Source: Margaritifera margaritifera (Eukaryota; Mollusca; Bivalvia; Unionida; Margaritiferidae). Taken from it: a DNA stretch of 64,000 nucleotides. The stretch spans positions 1,137,501-1,201,500 of the forward strand of contig JAQPZY010001423.1 in NCBI GenBank assembly GCA_029931535.1. The letters are read 5' to 3'. The translations under genes and the position numbers were made by a program. Numbering within the stretch: the stretch's first letter is position 1; every line of letters begins with the position of its first letter. The notes beneath the pieces are model-generated. The model was not told the origin of the DNA. It searched no databases and saw only the letters and a program-made list of their open reading frames with translations. Below, piece after piece: positions 23,382 through 33,741 of this stretch.

Positions 23382-24330
23382 ACAAGAGTCCCTCAAAGGG
23401 ACTTGTGCTCAACTGGTTAAAAAGAATTTCCAGGAATTCAAGATAAGACCATTTCTTCCTTGTAACTTTATTCAATTTCTTCCTTTTGACTGCTGAGTGT
23501 TGAAACCATTTCTGATCTTCTCCAGCAATGACAAGATTTTCAAAGCTGCTGTGGTGGACATATTGGATATCAGATTGGCACCATTTTATTTAGAACCATG
23601 TTATCATTAAAAGTCTTTTGGTGAAAACCCCATGTTAATATGACCATCCAGTCAGGGGGAGTAGTGACAACAAGATTTTCAAGACGGCCATCGTGGCAGC
23701 TGTATTGTATGTACAATTGACACCCTTTTCATTTAGGACCAACTAGGTATCACAGGAAATCTTTTGGTGAAAACCCGATGTTGATATGGCCATCCATTTG
23801 AGAGGAGTAGAGATAATATTTTCAAAATGGCCACCATGGTGGCCATATTGATGGTCAGTTTACACAATTTTCATTTCAGACCAACTAAACACCATAAGAA
23901 CTCTTCTGGTGAAAATCCCATGTCAAAATGACTTTCCATTTAAGAGCAGAAATAACAAGATTTTCAAGCTAGCCACCATGGTGGCCATATTGGAAGTCAG
24001 ATTGGTACCATTTTAATTTAGGACCAACAAGACATCATAACAAGTCTTTTGGTGCAAACATTATGTTGATATAACTTTTCGTTTTTTTTAGCAGCAAACA
24101 ACAAGATTTTCAAGATGGCTGCCATGCTGGCCATATTGGATATCAGATTGGCACCATTTCAATTTATGACCAATTAGACATCGTAAGAAGTCTTTGGTGA
24201 AAGCACAATGTCAATATGACGAATCTAGGCGAAATAAATGATAACAAGTTTTTCCAGATGGCCATTGTGGCGGCCACATCGGCGGTCAGATCAGCACCAT
24301 TTTCATTTAGGACCATCTAAACAACATCAC
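23382..24330 (+). repeat. Family A element, 5' end present, 3' tail missing
   Basis: Starts ACAAGAGTCCCTCAAAGGGACT, a 17-base inverted repeat from agtccc to gggact, and continues through about five core units. It fades after 'catttaggaccatctaaac' without the hairpin tail. Confidence 0.8.
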
Positions 24331-24554
24331 ACCCCAAAACAATACATGAAGCGGACTTAAGTCTTCAAGGATCCATTTATGGTAATTTTTGGAAATAGAC
24401 TGAGCCTATTATTTGAGGAAAAAATAATTAATGGAAAAATAATGATGAATAACTTGCTACAATCTTAATTCTGCATAATTTTTTTGTGGTTCATATTGGC
24501 AGATGGGCCCATGGACATTGATATTGGGGCACAATTTGGCCCCTTGTGAAGAAA

Positions 24555-25505
24555 ACAAGAGGCCCAAGTAGGCATTAAATTATGATCATAAGAAATCTTC
24601 CAGAAAAAACCCATGCTGATATGACCATTCATTCAAGAGAAGTAGTAATAACAAGATTCTGAAGATGGTCACTGTGGCAGCCATACTGGCTGTCTGAGCA
24701 GAACAACTTTCATTTAGGACGAACTAGACATAAGAAGTCTTTTAGTTATAACCCCATGTTGATATGACCATCCATTCAGGAGGAGTAAAGATAACAAGAT
24801 TTTCAAGATGGCCACCATACTGAATGTGCAAGTGGCACCATTTTCATTCTGAATCAACTAGACATCATACGAAGTCTTTTGGTGAAAACCCCATGTCAAT
24901 ATGACTTTTCATTCCAGAGAAGTAGTAATATAAAGATTTTCAAGATGGCTGCTGTGGCAGCCATATCTGATGTCCAGGCAGCACCATTTTCATTTAGGAC
25001 CGCCTAGACATCATAATGTCTTTTTGTGAAAACCCCATGTTTATATGACCATCCATTCAGGAGGAGTAGTGATAACGATTTTAGATGGCTGCTGTGGCAG
25101 CCATGTTAGACATCAGATGGGTACTATTTTCATTAAGGACCAACTCGACATCATAAGAAGTCTTCTGGTTAAAAAAAACATGTTAATATGACTTTCTGTT
25201 CAGGAGTAGTGATAATAAAATTTTGAAGATGGCTGCTGTGGTGGCTATATTGAATGTCAGATCGGCACCATTTTCATTTAGGACTGAGTAGACATCACAT
25301 TAAGTCTTTTCATGAAAACCCCAACCATCCATTCAGGAGGAATAGCAATAACAAGAATTTCAAGATGGTCACTTTGTTATTACTGCTTGCAATTTAATGA
25401 ATACTGAAGTGTAGTACACCTAATTTTTTACAATTTGACTCTTAAGATGACAATGCCATATCCAGTGATGCCAACCATTACCAAGATCAAATAGGGAAGT
25501 GACCC
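24555..25505 (+). repeat. Composite element: family B-type 5' end, family A core
   Basis: The start 'acaagaggcccaagtaggca' is the family B terminus, yet the core units that follow (24640-25400) are family A ('tttcaagatggc', 'catttaggac'). Core period is about 140-146 bp (tttcatt words at 24841, 24987, 25127 and 25271). Confidence 0.7.
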
Positions 25506-25509
25506 TTAA

Positions 25510-25840
25510 ACAAGAGTCCCTCGAAAGGACTGATGCTTTACTGGCCGAAAATAACTTCCAGGAATTCCATTTTGGAGAAGTAACAATAACAAGATTTTCA
25601 AGATGGCTGCCATGGTGGCCATACTGGATATGAGATTGGCACCATTTCCATTTAGGACCAACTAGACATTTTAAGAAGTCTTTTGGTGAAAGCACAATAT
25701 CGATATGACCAGCCATCTAGGAGGTGTAGCTATAACAAGAATTTCAAGATGGCCATCATGGGCGGAGCAGCAATAAACTTGTGTTAATGGATAGACGATA
25801 GACAACAGGACATCCCATAAGTTCTTCTGGTCTAAAGCTT
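25510..25840 (+). repeat. Family A element, short, both ends present
   Basis: A new ACAAGAGTCCCTCGAAAGGACT start, about one and a half core units, then the 'catcccataagttcttctgg' tail. Confidence 0.75.
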
Positions 25841-26015
25841 AAACTTATTAACTGACAACAAGTATACCTACTATCTAAAAAATACGTAACACTTAATTAA
25901 CACGCAAATCTGGTAAAGTCAGAAGGCAAAGTTTTATTTGCTCAGGTCCTCAAAGAAAAAGTGTTGGAGGATGATAATAAAAGCTAGTTGTTTTTAATTA
26001 GGTCCTAAGATATTC

Positions 26016-26440
26016 AGGACTTTTTTTTTTTAATTGGGCCTAGGAGAATACACTGAAGTTCGATGGACCTTGATGCATGGGGGTAGAGGTGCAGTCATCT
26101 CATCTACACCAGCCTGGGAGTTCGCAGTTTCATTTACCAGAAGATCCTAAGATACCATGGTTCATACAGATATTTCATTCAAAGACTTTTCAAGGAGAAA
26201 AATTTATTCTACAAGCACTATAAATGACTGTGTATAAGCTTAGGAAGAATGTTGATTATGGTATGTAGAGTCCACAAATTGTTTAGAATTAAGTGCTTCA
26301 TTCTTAAACAACAACTCCAGACTTTTTTTTTTAATTGGGCCTAGGAGAAGACACTGAAGTTCGATGGACCTTGATGCATGGGGGTAGAGGTGCAGTCATC
26401 TCATTACACTAGCCTGGGAGTTCGCGGTCTCATTTACCAG
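26016..26440 (-). repeat. Two copies of a 125-bp retroposon-like repeat (26016-26140 and 26316-26440)
   Basis: The two copies are nearly identical. Each opens on the plus strand with a T run then 'aattgggcctaggaga' and ends 'ttcgc.gt.tcatttaccag'. Read on the minus strand each ends in an A tract, as a SINE would. No clear target duplication or complete pol III boxes. Confidence 0.65.
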
Positions 26441-27280
26441 AGTTTCAGACTCAAGTTTTCAAGTTTAAGCAAAACATATTCTAAATTTATTCCTATTGTT
26501 GACTTTTCATTTGTTTTATACTTTGAACTCTTGCCATGAGACTTCAGAGCACTTTCACTCATTGATCCAGCAGAGGTTACCATAGCTCTACAAGTCCCTA
26601 GTAATACTGATGGTCAGTACTATAGAGCTAAAGTCAAATGCATTGACATTTTCAGCAGAGTTGTCAGATTCCGGTGATCTAACATTTTGTGGTTGTTCTA
26701 TGGTATTTCTTTATAGATTATAACGAAACAAAAAATAAAACTAAAATCTATCATCAATTTTTTTACTCGTTTTGAGCAATTTCAGGTTCAACTGGGTCAA
26801 AAACATACCATTTTTAGACCTTTTTATCTATGCACAAGTCGATGGTTTTGTCCCCAACATCACTAAAACTATTGGACTTACAGAGCTAAAGCAACCTCAG
26901 CTACTGTTGATCCAACGTCTTTCGACAAAGCACTTAATTCATGACTTGGCCTTATACATGTGTACAGCATGTATGTATAGCACTCAAGAGAATCTAGTTT
27001 GAAAATATGCTTCCCATCACCGACTTTTGTTTACCAGCCTTTAATGGCCCAATGAACACAGCATTAATTCATTTACAACACAAAATCATTACAATCCCAA
27101 ACAAGACTAAGTACTAATAAACACGTAAGCAACCCAACCAGAAATCTTACTGAATATGTAAGTGATCAAACATGGAATTAAACTTCTAGAAAATCGGGTT
27201 TCTAACTTCTTTTAATCAGATCTTTTAGGTTTTTTCTTGATATATATATATCAGTAAATTAATATTTTTCAATGAAATGC
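26441..27280. other. ATM intron, nothing recognised
   Basis: No coding match. A 76-residue plus-strand ORF near 26772-27002 has no recognisable family and no context. Confidence 0.45.
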
Positions 27281-27289
27281 GCTTGTCTC

Positions 27290-27415
27290 AAAACTGAAGC
27301 ACTTTTCAAGAGTATCTTCAAGTACTTTTCCAGTACTTTTTGGAGCTGACCTCAAATTCAAGCACTTTTCAAGGTAAATCACCAAAATTCAAGCACTTTT
27401 CAAGATTGAGAGAAC
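27290..27415 (+). repeat. Short 'aagcacttttcaag' interspersed repeat
   Basis: The word 'aagcacttttcaag' occurs three times within about 115 bp, with variants such as 'aagtacttttccag'. Element class unknown. Confidence 0.5.
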
Positions 27416-27480
27416 CCTGGATACACATATTTTGTTTGAAAGATCTTATATGTACTGACACATGCCACACAATACAGTTA

Positions 27481-28523
27481 ACAAGAGTACCTTGAACGGA
27501 AAATTATACATCTGCACCATGTTCAGCAGGAACTAGTAGGGCATGGTTGACTCTAGAGATTACCAACCATGAGATCTCCATAACCTCAACCTTTGGTCAA
27601 GGTCTGCTGTTTTGAACTAAAGATACTGTGCAGAAACCATTAGTTTCTTATTTGACTTACTCTTACTGTGACCTCTGACCTCTAGACCCCAGAATTTATA
27701 GGTTGCTTTATTACCTTCAGTGCAAACCATCCACAGTTTGATCAAGGAACTTACTCTAGAATAAAAGTTATTCTGCAAAACCCCATTTTCTTTGAGCCAC
27801 AATGACATTGACCTTTGGATTCCAAAATCAATAGACCTCTTCCATACCCTAAATGCATGTACTCCACAAACTTTGGTAACAGTTCATGGTCTAGAAGTAA
27901 AGTTATTATGCAAAAGCCATTTTACCTTTTTTCAGTCACAGTGACCTTAATCTTTGACCTTTTGACCCCAAAATCAATAAGCTTTTTGCTAATTGCAAAT
28001 GAAAGCCATCCACAAAGTTTCGTTCATGTCTGTTAAGTAGAACTCAAGTTACTGTGCAGAAGCCCTTTTTCTTCTTTCAGTCAGTGACCTTAACCTTTGA
28101 CCTTTTCATAGCAAAATTAAAGGGTTCTTCCTTGTGTAAAGTGCAAGCCATCCACAAAGTTTAGTAACTGTGGATGAAGGAGAACTCAAGTTATTGTGCA
28201 GAAACCATTTTTCTTCTTTCAGTCACAGGATTTTTCCTTACCCCAAGTGCAAGCCATCCACAAAGTTTGATAACTGTAGATAATGGAAAACTAGAGTTAC
28301 TGTGCAGAAGCCATTTTTTTATTTGTCAGTAACCTTGACCTTTGATCTGCTGACGCCCCAAAAGATATGGTTCCTCCTAACCCAAACTGCATGACATCCA
28401 GAAAGTTTGGTGGAATTATATACTGTACAACTGATGTTACCATGCTGAAAAAAGTGAATGGACGGACAGACAGACAGGGTCATACCATAAATACACTCCG
28501 CCAAAATGGTGGACATATAAAAA
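27481..28523 (+). repeat. Family D element, both ends present (about 142-bp core)
   Basis: Starts ACAAGAGTACCTTGAACGG. Units share 'cagtcacagtgacctt', 'tttgaccttttgacccc', 'aatcaatagg', 'caagtgcaagccatccac' and 'tgtgcagaaaccattt'. Period is about 142 bp (28020 to 28162). The tail ends at 28497-28520 with ccgcc/ggtgg flanking aaaat, then 'acatataaaa'. Orientation is antisense to ATM. Confidence 0.8.
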
Positions 28524-28743
28524 GCACATGGTGTAAGGGACTGATGTAATATCTATAGTACAGCCCCTTCAGGAGTCATTCAATTATAAGGTTTGTACAA
28601 GTCCAAGAGATAAGCTTTCACACCTTTTTCATCTTCTGTGAATGGGATATTTTATGGGCTCCCTATGTCCAATGTCAGACTTGTCTAGAGAGCATTTGAA
28701 CTCACTTGTTGGTCATGTCTAGCAAATATACAGTCATTTTAAG

Positions 28744-28750
<7 letters not shown>

Positions 28751-28834
<84 letters not shown>
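28751..28834. repeat. (AT)42 microsatellite
   Basis: 84 bp of uninterrupted AT, about 105 bp downstream (in transcript sense) of the ATM exon ending at 28940. A small ORF through it is meaningless. Confidence 0.98.
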
Positions 28835-28837
<3 letters not shown>

Positions 28838-28939
28838 TACTCATATAGATACATATTATATGTAAAGCATTTCAGAAAAAAATCATCTAAGAAAGGAAAG
28901 TGGAAGAATTAATAAGAAAAAGAGCACAGAAGTACCAAC

Positions 28940-29044
28940 CATCCATTTTTCCCAGTCTTTTGCATATGCTCCGACCATGTTCTGCTTCACCCCACCAGGA
29001 TGATGGGCATATATCTGAGCTTGAAAAAACTCTACCAGACCATC
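28940..29044 (-). CDS. ATM: ATM coding exon (sixth in window), 105 bp
   Basis: The minus strand reads acceptor tctttatctag, then 35 codons, then donor gatg|gttggt. The peptide DGLVEFFQAQIYAHHPGGVK continues QNMVGAYAKDWEKWM and aligns with human ATM [20 protein letters not shown]...GAYESTKWR; IY.HHP and GAY...KW are shared. Both ends are phase 0. An alternative donor 4 bases further (gttg|gtactt) would break the phase with the next exon and is disfavoured. Human ATM has an intron before the residues equivalent to AY here; this gene does not, and instead has introns before DGLV and after KWM. An 84-bp AT repeat and a family D end lie just past the donor. Confidence 0.9.
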
Positions 29045-29246
29045 CTAGATAAAGAATAGAAATATGTACATATGTCCATAGAACACAAATTCCCCAACCC
29101 CCCTTTCTTGACTGAGTGGTGCAAACCATATATAGTATAAACATTTTACACAAGAAAGGGACATAACTCTGACAAAGGTATCATAGCATCATGGCAGAAT
29201 CAAAAGCACACACAAGAATTAACAGATAAAGAACAGACATTAAATA

Positions 29247-29510
29247 ACGAGAGTACTGTGAATGGAACATTATACGCCCACCCCATGCTTAATAGTCCTC
29301 TGTGTGGACACATAGCAGGGCACTCTTGACTGGCAACTACTGACCAATAGGTCTCAATGACTGGGACATTTTGACAAAGGTATGCTGTCTTGAATGAAGC
29401 TTACTGTGCAGAAACCATTATTTTCTTATTAGACTTTCCATGACTGTGACCTCTGACATTTATACTCCAGAATCTAAAGGTTTCTTTATCAGTGACCCAG
29501 TAGATTTTGT
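29247..29510 (+). repeat. Family D element, 5' fragment
   Basis: Begins 'acgagagtactgtgaatgg' and 'ttatacgcccaccccatgct', like the start of the copy at 27481, and is cut after 'gaatctaaaggtttcttta'. Confidence 0.7.
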
Positions 29511-30290
29511 TTAATTCATGTGAAAAAAGCACTGGTCTTGAAATTTAGCATGCAACTCGTATATTCATGCACAGACCAGTTTCCCTTGTCAGTCATCATA
29601 ATACAAGATGACACTGTTTATAATGTGTCAAAAGAAACAATCTTAAATTAATAAACAAAGAAATGATGATAGTCGAATGCAATTGTAAAATTTACTTGCA
29701 TGGTTGCTTCATTTATACAGAATACACTGTACATGAGTTAAAGTTTCATATATAGTCTTAGAGCCTACTCAATTTTAACATGATCCACAAGATGTGGATC
29801 TATTGCAATACTGATTATAACTGACTGGTTTTCAATACCGCAAGATTAATAAGTGTTAACTGTTCCTTGTTATCATACCTTACCTAGAAAAATGGTATGA
29901 AGCATAGGACTTTAGTAAACACAAGTAACCTAAGTCATTGCACTTTTAACATTTTCCTCAATCATTTCAAAGTATCTGCCACTGTATACCTGATTGGATA
30001 AAGCATACACACCTGTGGCTACATCACTAGAAAGAGATCATCTCAAAAAGAACTAAACCTAAGATTATGAAACCTTTTAATCACAAGGATTTAAAAGCGA
30101 ATAGTAAACCAATACAAATTACAACTACTTTGTATGGCTTATATGTTTATCCCCCAGAAGGTTCAAATTCTAAAACCAAAACTGGAGTTTGGCAAACCAA
30201 GCAATTGTTTATTTCCAATTCCATTTTTTGTTATTAAATTTTTTTTAAAATGCTAACTCTCTATTTTTCTCTGTACAAAGAAGCAAGATT
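29511..30290. other. ATM intron, nothing recognised
   Basis: No coding match or known repeat. Confidence 0.5.
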
Positions 30291-31022
30291 TTTGCATTAT
30301 TGCAACCTCTATTTATTACTCAAAGTGCAAGTCCTTCACAAAGTCTGGTCCAGAAAGGTGCTCTAAAACAGAAGTTGTTCTGCAAAACATGTTTTTCTTT
30401 GAGCCACAATGATCTTGACCTTCAAACTTTCGACTTCAAAATCAATAGGCCTCTTCAATACCTTAAGTGCAAGCTCTCCACAAACTTTGGTCAAAATACT
30501 TGTCTAGAACAAAGGTTACTATACAAAAAACATTCTTCTCCTTTCAGTCACAGTAGCTTTGACCTTTTGACACCAAAATCAAAGGCCTTTTTTCAACGAA
30601 CTATGTAAGTCATCCAAAATCTTTGGTGAATGTATATGGTCAAGAGCTGAATATTTTTTTTGCAGGAACCATTTTCCTGCTCTAAGTCACAGGGACCATG
30701 ATCTCTGACCATTTGACCCCAAAATCAATAGGTTTCTTTCCCTACTCCAAGTGCAAGCCACCCACAAAGTTTGGCACAGGTCTGTGATGTAGAACTAATG
30801 TTCTTGTGCAGAAACCAATTTTCTTCTTTAAGTTAGTGACCTTGACCTCTTGATCCTAAAATCAATAGGCATCTTCCTTATCCCCGGTGTAAGGGATCAA
30901 CAAAGTTTGGTACCTGTAGATGGTGGAAAAGTAAAGCTATTGTGTGGAAATGAAATTGATTATGAGACAGATGGACAGACAACTTTATAACATATGTTCC
31001 ACCTTATGGTGGGCATATAAAA
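30291..31022 (+). repeat. Family D element, core and 3' end
   Basis: About five core units ('cttgacctt', 'ccccaaaatcaatagg', 'caagccacccacaaagtttg') and the tail at 30998-31020 with ccacc/ggtgg flanking ttat, then 'gcatataaaa'. Confidence 0.8.
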
Positions 31023-31400
31023 AGGGATATAACTTCAAAAATGCTTTAGAGCATGACAACAGAACAATATGCATATGTTGATCTTATGTCAGTTAATGTC
31101 TGCTAAATTTCAGGACAATTCATCAAAAGCTGTGGGACTAACTGCACACACAATTAGTATCATAACTAGTATATACAGTTAACACCAAAAAGGATATAAC
31201 TCTGAAAAATACCTCGAAGCATGACAGCAAAACGATATGTGCAGACTGACCTCATGTCATCAATGTCTGTGAAATTTCAGGGCAATTCATCAAAAGCTGT
31301 GGGACTAGTTGCAGACACAGGAATTATCATATATAGTATATTCATTTAACATGAAAAATGGGCATAACTCCAGAAAACAAATCATCAGAGTATGATGAGA
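31023..31400 (+). repeat. Dispersed tandem repeat, about 170-bp unit, two and a half copies
   Basis: Units share 'ggatataact', 'gcatgaca', 'aatttcagg.caattcatca' and 'aaagctgtgggacta'. Confidence 0.75.
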
Positions 31401-31929
31401 GAAAGATAATCACATGTAGACAATAATAATATCTGCCAAGTTTCAACAGATGAAAAGATGCAGGAATGGCTACACACAGAAGAACCTTGAGATGTACATA
31501 CATGACAGACAACAAGCCTAATGCTATATGCCACTTGCCTTAATAAAATTAAACATCCAAAAACTATTGATATTACATAATACATTCACTTTATTTTTCA
31601 TTCATAGATATAATTAGATACAATTAGAAACATTAGTAAAACTGCAACTTTCTTGAATTAGATTATAAAACTTCTCCCTTAATCTCTATTTGTGGTGAGT
31701 ACTAAGACTTTATTATTTTATATACCTATCTTCATTAAAGAATTTCACAATAATTGCATATGCTTGATACTTTAGAACACAAACTAAATACAAAGAAATT
31801 TTTATTAAAATAGGATTTAGGATGAACTGCAAGTACATTAGGAGGGACTCGTGGTTTGTTTGTTTTTTAGTTTTATTAAATTTAAACTAAAATTTCACAG
31901 TTCACACACTCTTTGACACGCTATCCTAC
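31401..31929. other. ATM intron, nothing recognised
   Basis: AT-rich intron sequence immediately after the donor at 31929-31928 (minus strand). Confidence 0.5.
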
Positions 31930-32092
31930 CTTCAACATCTCTGATGGTCTATTGTCCCACAGATACAGCATGTTGAGGAATATCTCCTCTCCCAGGCTGC
32001 ACACCTGAACACGAGAGTTGGGTCCAACTGCATGAATGAAAGTGTTCATTGCACAAACCAAATGTTCCAAAACTGCAGTTGTCTTCTCTTGC
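31930..32092 (-). CDS. ATM: ATM coding exon (fifth in window), 163 bp
   Basis: The minus strand reads acceptor catgtcag, one base completing an Arg codon, 54 codons, then donor aag|gtagga. The peptide starts QEKTTAVLEHLVCAMNTF and contains SRVQVCSLGEEIF and MLYLWDNRPSEMLK. It aligns with human ATM QEKSSSGLNHILAALTIF, RIRVCELGDEIL and LLYIWTQHRLNDSLK. The phase-2 join to the preceding exon at 38955-39117 falls at the same place as in human. The end is phase 0 and joins DGLV at 29044; in human the sequence runs on without an intron here. Upstream in-frame codons beyond the acceptor (MFST...) are intron. Confidence 0.96.
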
Positions 32093-32178
32093 CTGACATG
32101 TAAAAGTAGGAAGGCATTACAGCTGGTGCTAAACATCTTTTTGGTTTGTCAGTTCCATGTAACATCAGAAGAAATTCT

Positions 32179-32310
32179 ATTATAATGAGCTTATACTTGG
32201 GGAATTTCAAGATATAATGAGATTATACTTGGGGAATTTCAAGATATAATGAACTTATACTTTGGGAATTTCAAGATATAATGAGCTTATACTTGGAGAA
32301 TTTCAATATC
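32179..32310 (+). repeat. 32-bp minisatellite, four copies
   Basis: Unit 'tataatgagcttatacttgg' plus 'ggaatttcaaga'. It lies about 85 bp upstream of the acceptor of the 31930-32092 exon. Confidence 0.9.
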
Positions 32311-32850
32311 TAACAATACTTATTTCAATCAAAAATATCTTTACAATATATCTCTGTAAGCGTTCATAAAATTTTATTTGAACAAGAATTTAAAAACCAA
32401 ATCACTGGTCTCCAACATTTTGCTATAAGAAGGTTCCTGTATTTTCAGTCCCAGAATTATTTAGTATTTTTGTTTTAGAAGTTCCAGCTGCACTGGTAAG
32501 AAAGCACCTTCTGGGTACACTAGGATGTATATAGCATGCATAATGTTGATTGTCATACAGAAAATTAAAATGTAAGGCATTCAGAGATGAACAACCACCA
32601 TTTCACAGATTACCTAATTGGTGACAATAGCTAAGTGTTAAGTCCTTTGAGCACTGCTGTGGAAGAGCCCATCAGGCTAATTTTCATAGATAAAATAGTA
32701 AGTTGAACAACCCAATTCATCTGAAGTTAGAGACACACTTTTTGAGTCTTAACCACCATCCCACCCCTGAGACTATCTGCGAGGTTAGCAGCTATGAGGT
32801 TGTCCCCAGCTAGCATGACACTTCAAGCAGTCTGAATCTATGTAATCATG
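32311..32850. other. ATM intron, nothing recognised
   Basis: No coding match or clear repeat. Confidence 0.5.
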
Positions 32851-33665
32851 AGCTAAATACAAATACATAACCTATGTTAGTAAAGCATACAATTTAGTTC
32901 ACAGAGACCTTCTTTGGTTTTAATGGTATAGTTCTAACATAGATGCATCAGATTGTCAAGTTTCATGAGCTGAACATGAACAGTATTCAATAAATGAACT
33001 TTAAACACAAAATTTCAACAAAGTTACTGAAGCATGAAATAAAGGTTAAAGAGACATCTTTTTGCAGTAAGGGTGTAGTATTTATCAAGATGCCTCTCCT
33101 CAACAATTTTCATGATTCTAGGTAGGATACTATACATATAGCATGCCAAAAACTCGTGGTCTTGAGCTAAATGCAAAAACTTAAGAGTAAACGATGAAAC
33201 ACAGGTCACAATTAGTTTCTTTTGTTGTAAGTGTTTGTTGTAAGAGTGTGGTACTAACACAGATGCATACAATCATCTAGTTTGATGAATATTGCATGAA
33301 TTGAGCTTGAAAAAGATACTTGAAACACAAAATTGTACCCAAGTCATTGAAACATGAAATATGGGTCACAGTGACCAACTTTGTGATAAGGGTGTAATAC
33401 TCATCAAGATGCATCAACACACCAAACTGAATGTATACAGGGTGTAAAAATAATATTTGGTCACGAGATAAATGCAAAAACTGAACCTATGCCAACAAAA
33501 TGTAAAATGCATGTCAGTGACAATCTTTAGTTGTAAGGGTGTGGTACTAATAGAGATGAATACAATTATCTAGTCTGATTATCCTAACATACACAGAATT
33601 TGAGAAATAAATTTAAAACACTAAACTGAACCCAAGTCATTGAAGTATGAAATAAGGGTCACTGA
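32851..33665 (+). repeat. Family F tandem repeat, about five units
   Basis: Same motifs as 925-1440: 'ttgtaagggtgtggta', 'aggtcaca', 'gagctaaatgcaaaaactt' and 'gaacccaagtcattga'. Unit about 150-160 bp. Confidence 0.75.
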
Positions 33666-33741
33666 ATTTGCAGAAACAATTCTTTTCTTATCAGACTTGC
33701 CATGACCATGACCTCTGACCTTCAGATCACAAAATCTAAAG

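Noticed and set aside
24100..25640. Kozak-like GCCACCATGG words as many translation starts
   Set aside because: They occur once per family A unit as part of a palindrome, with no open frame following.
28706..28912. ORF with a long Ile-Tyr repeat
   Set aside because: Translation of an AT microsatellite.
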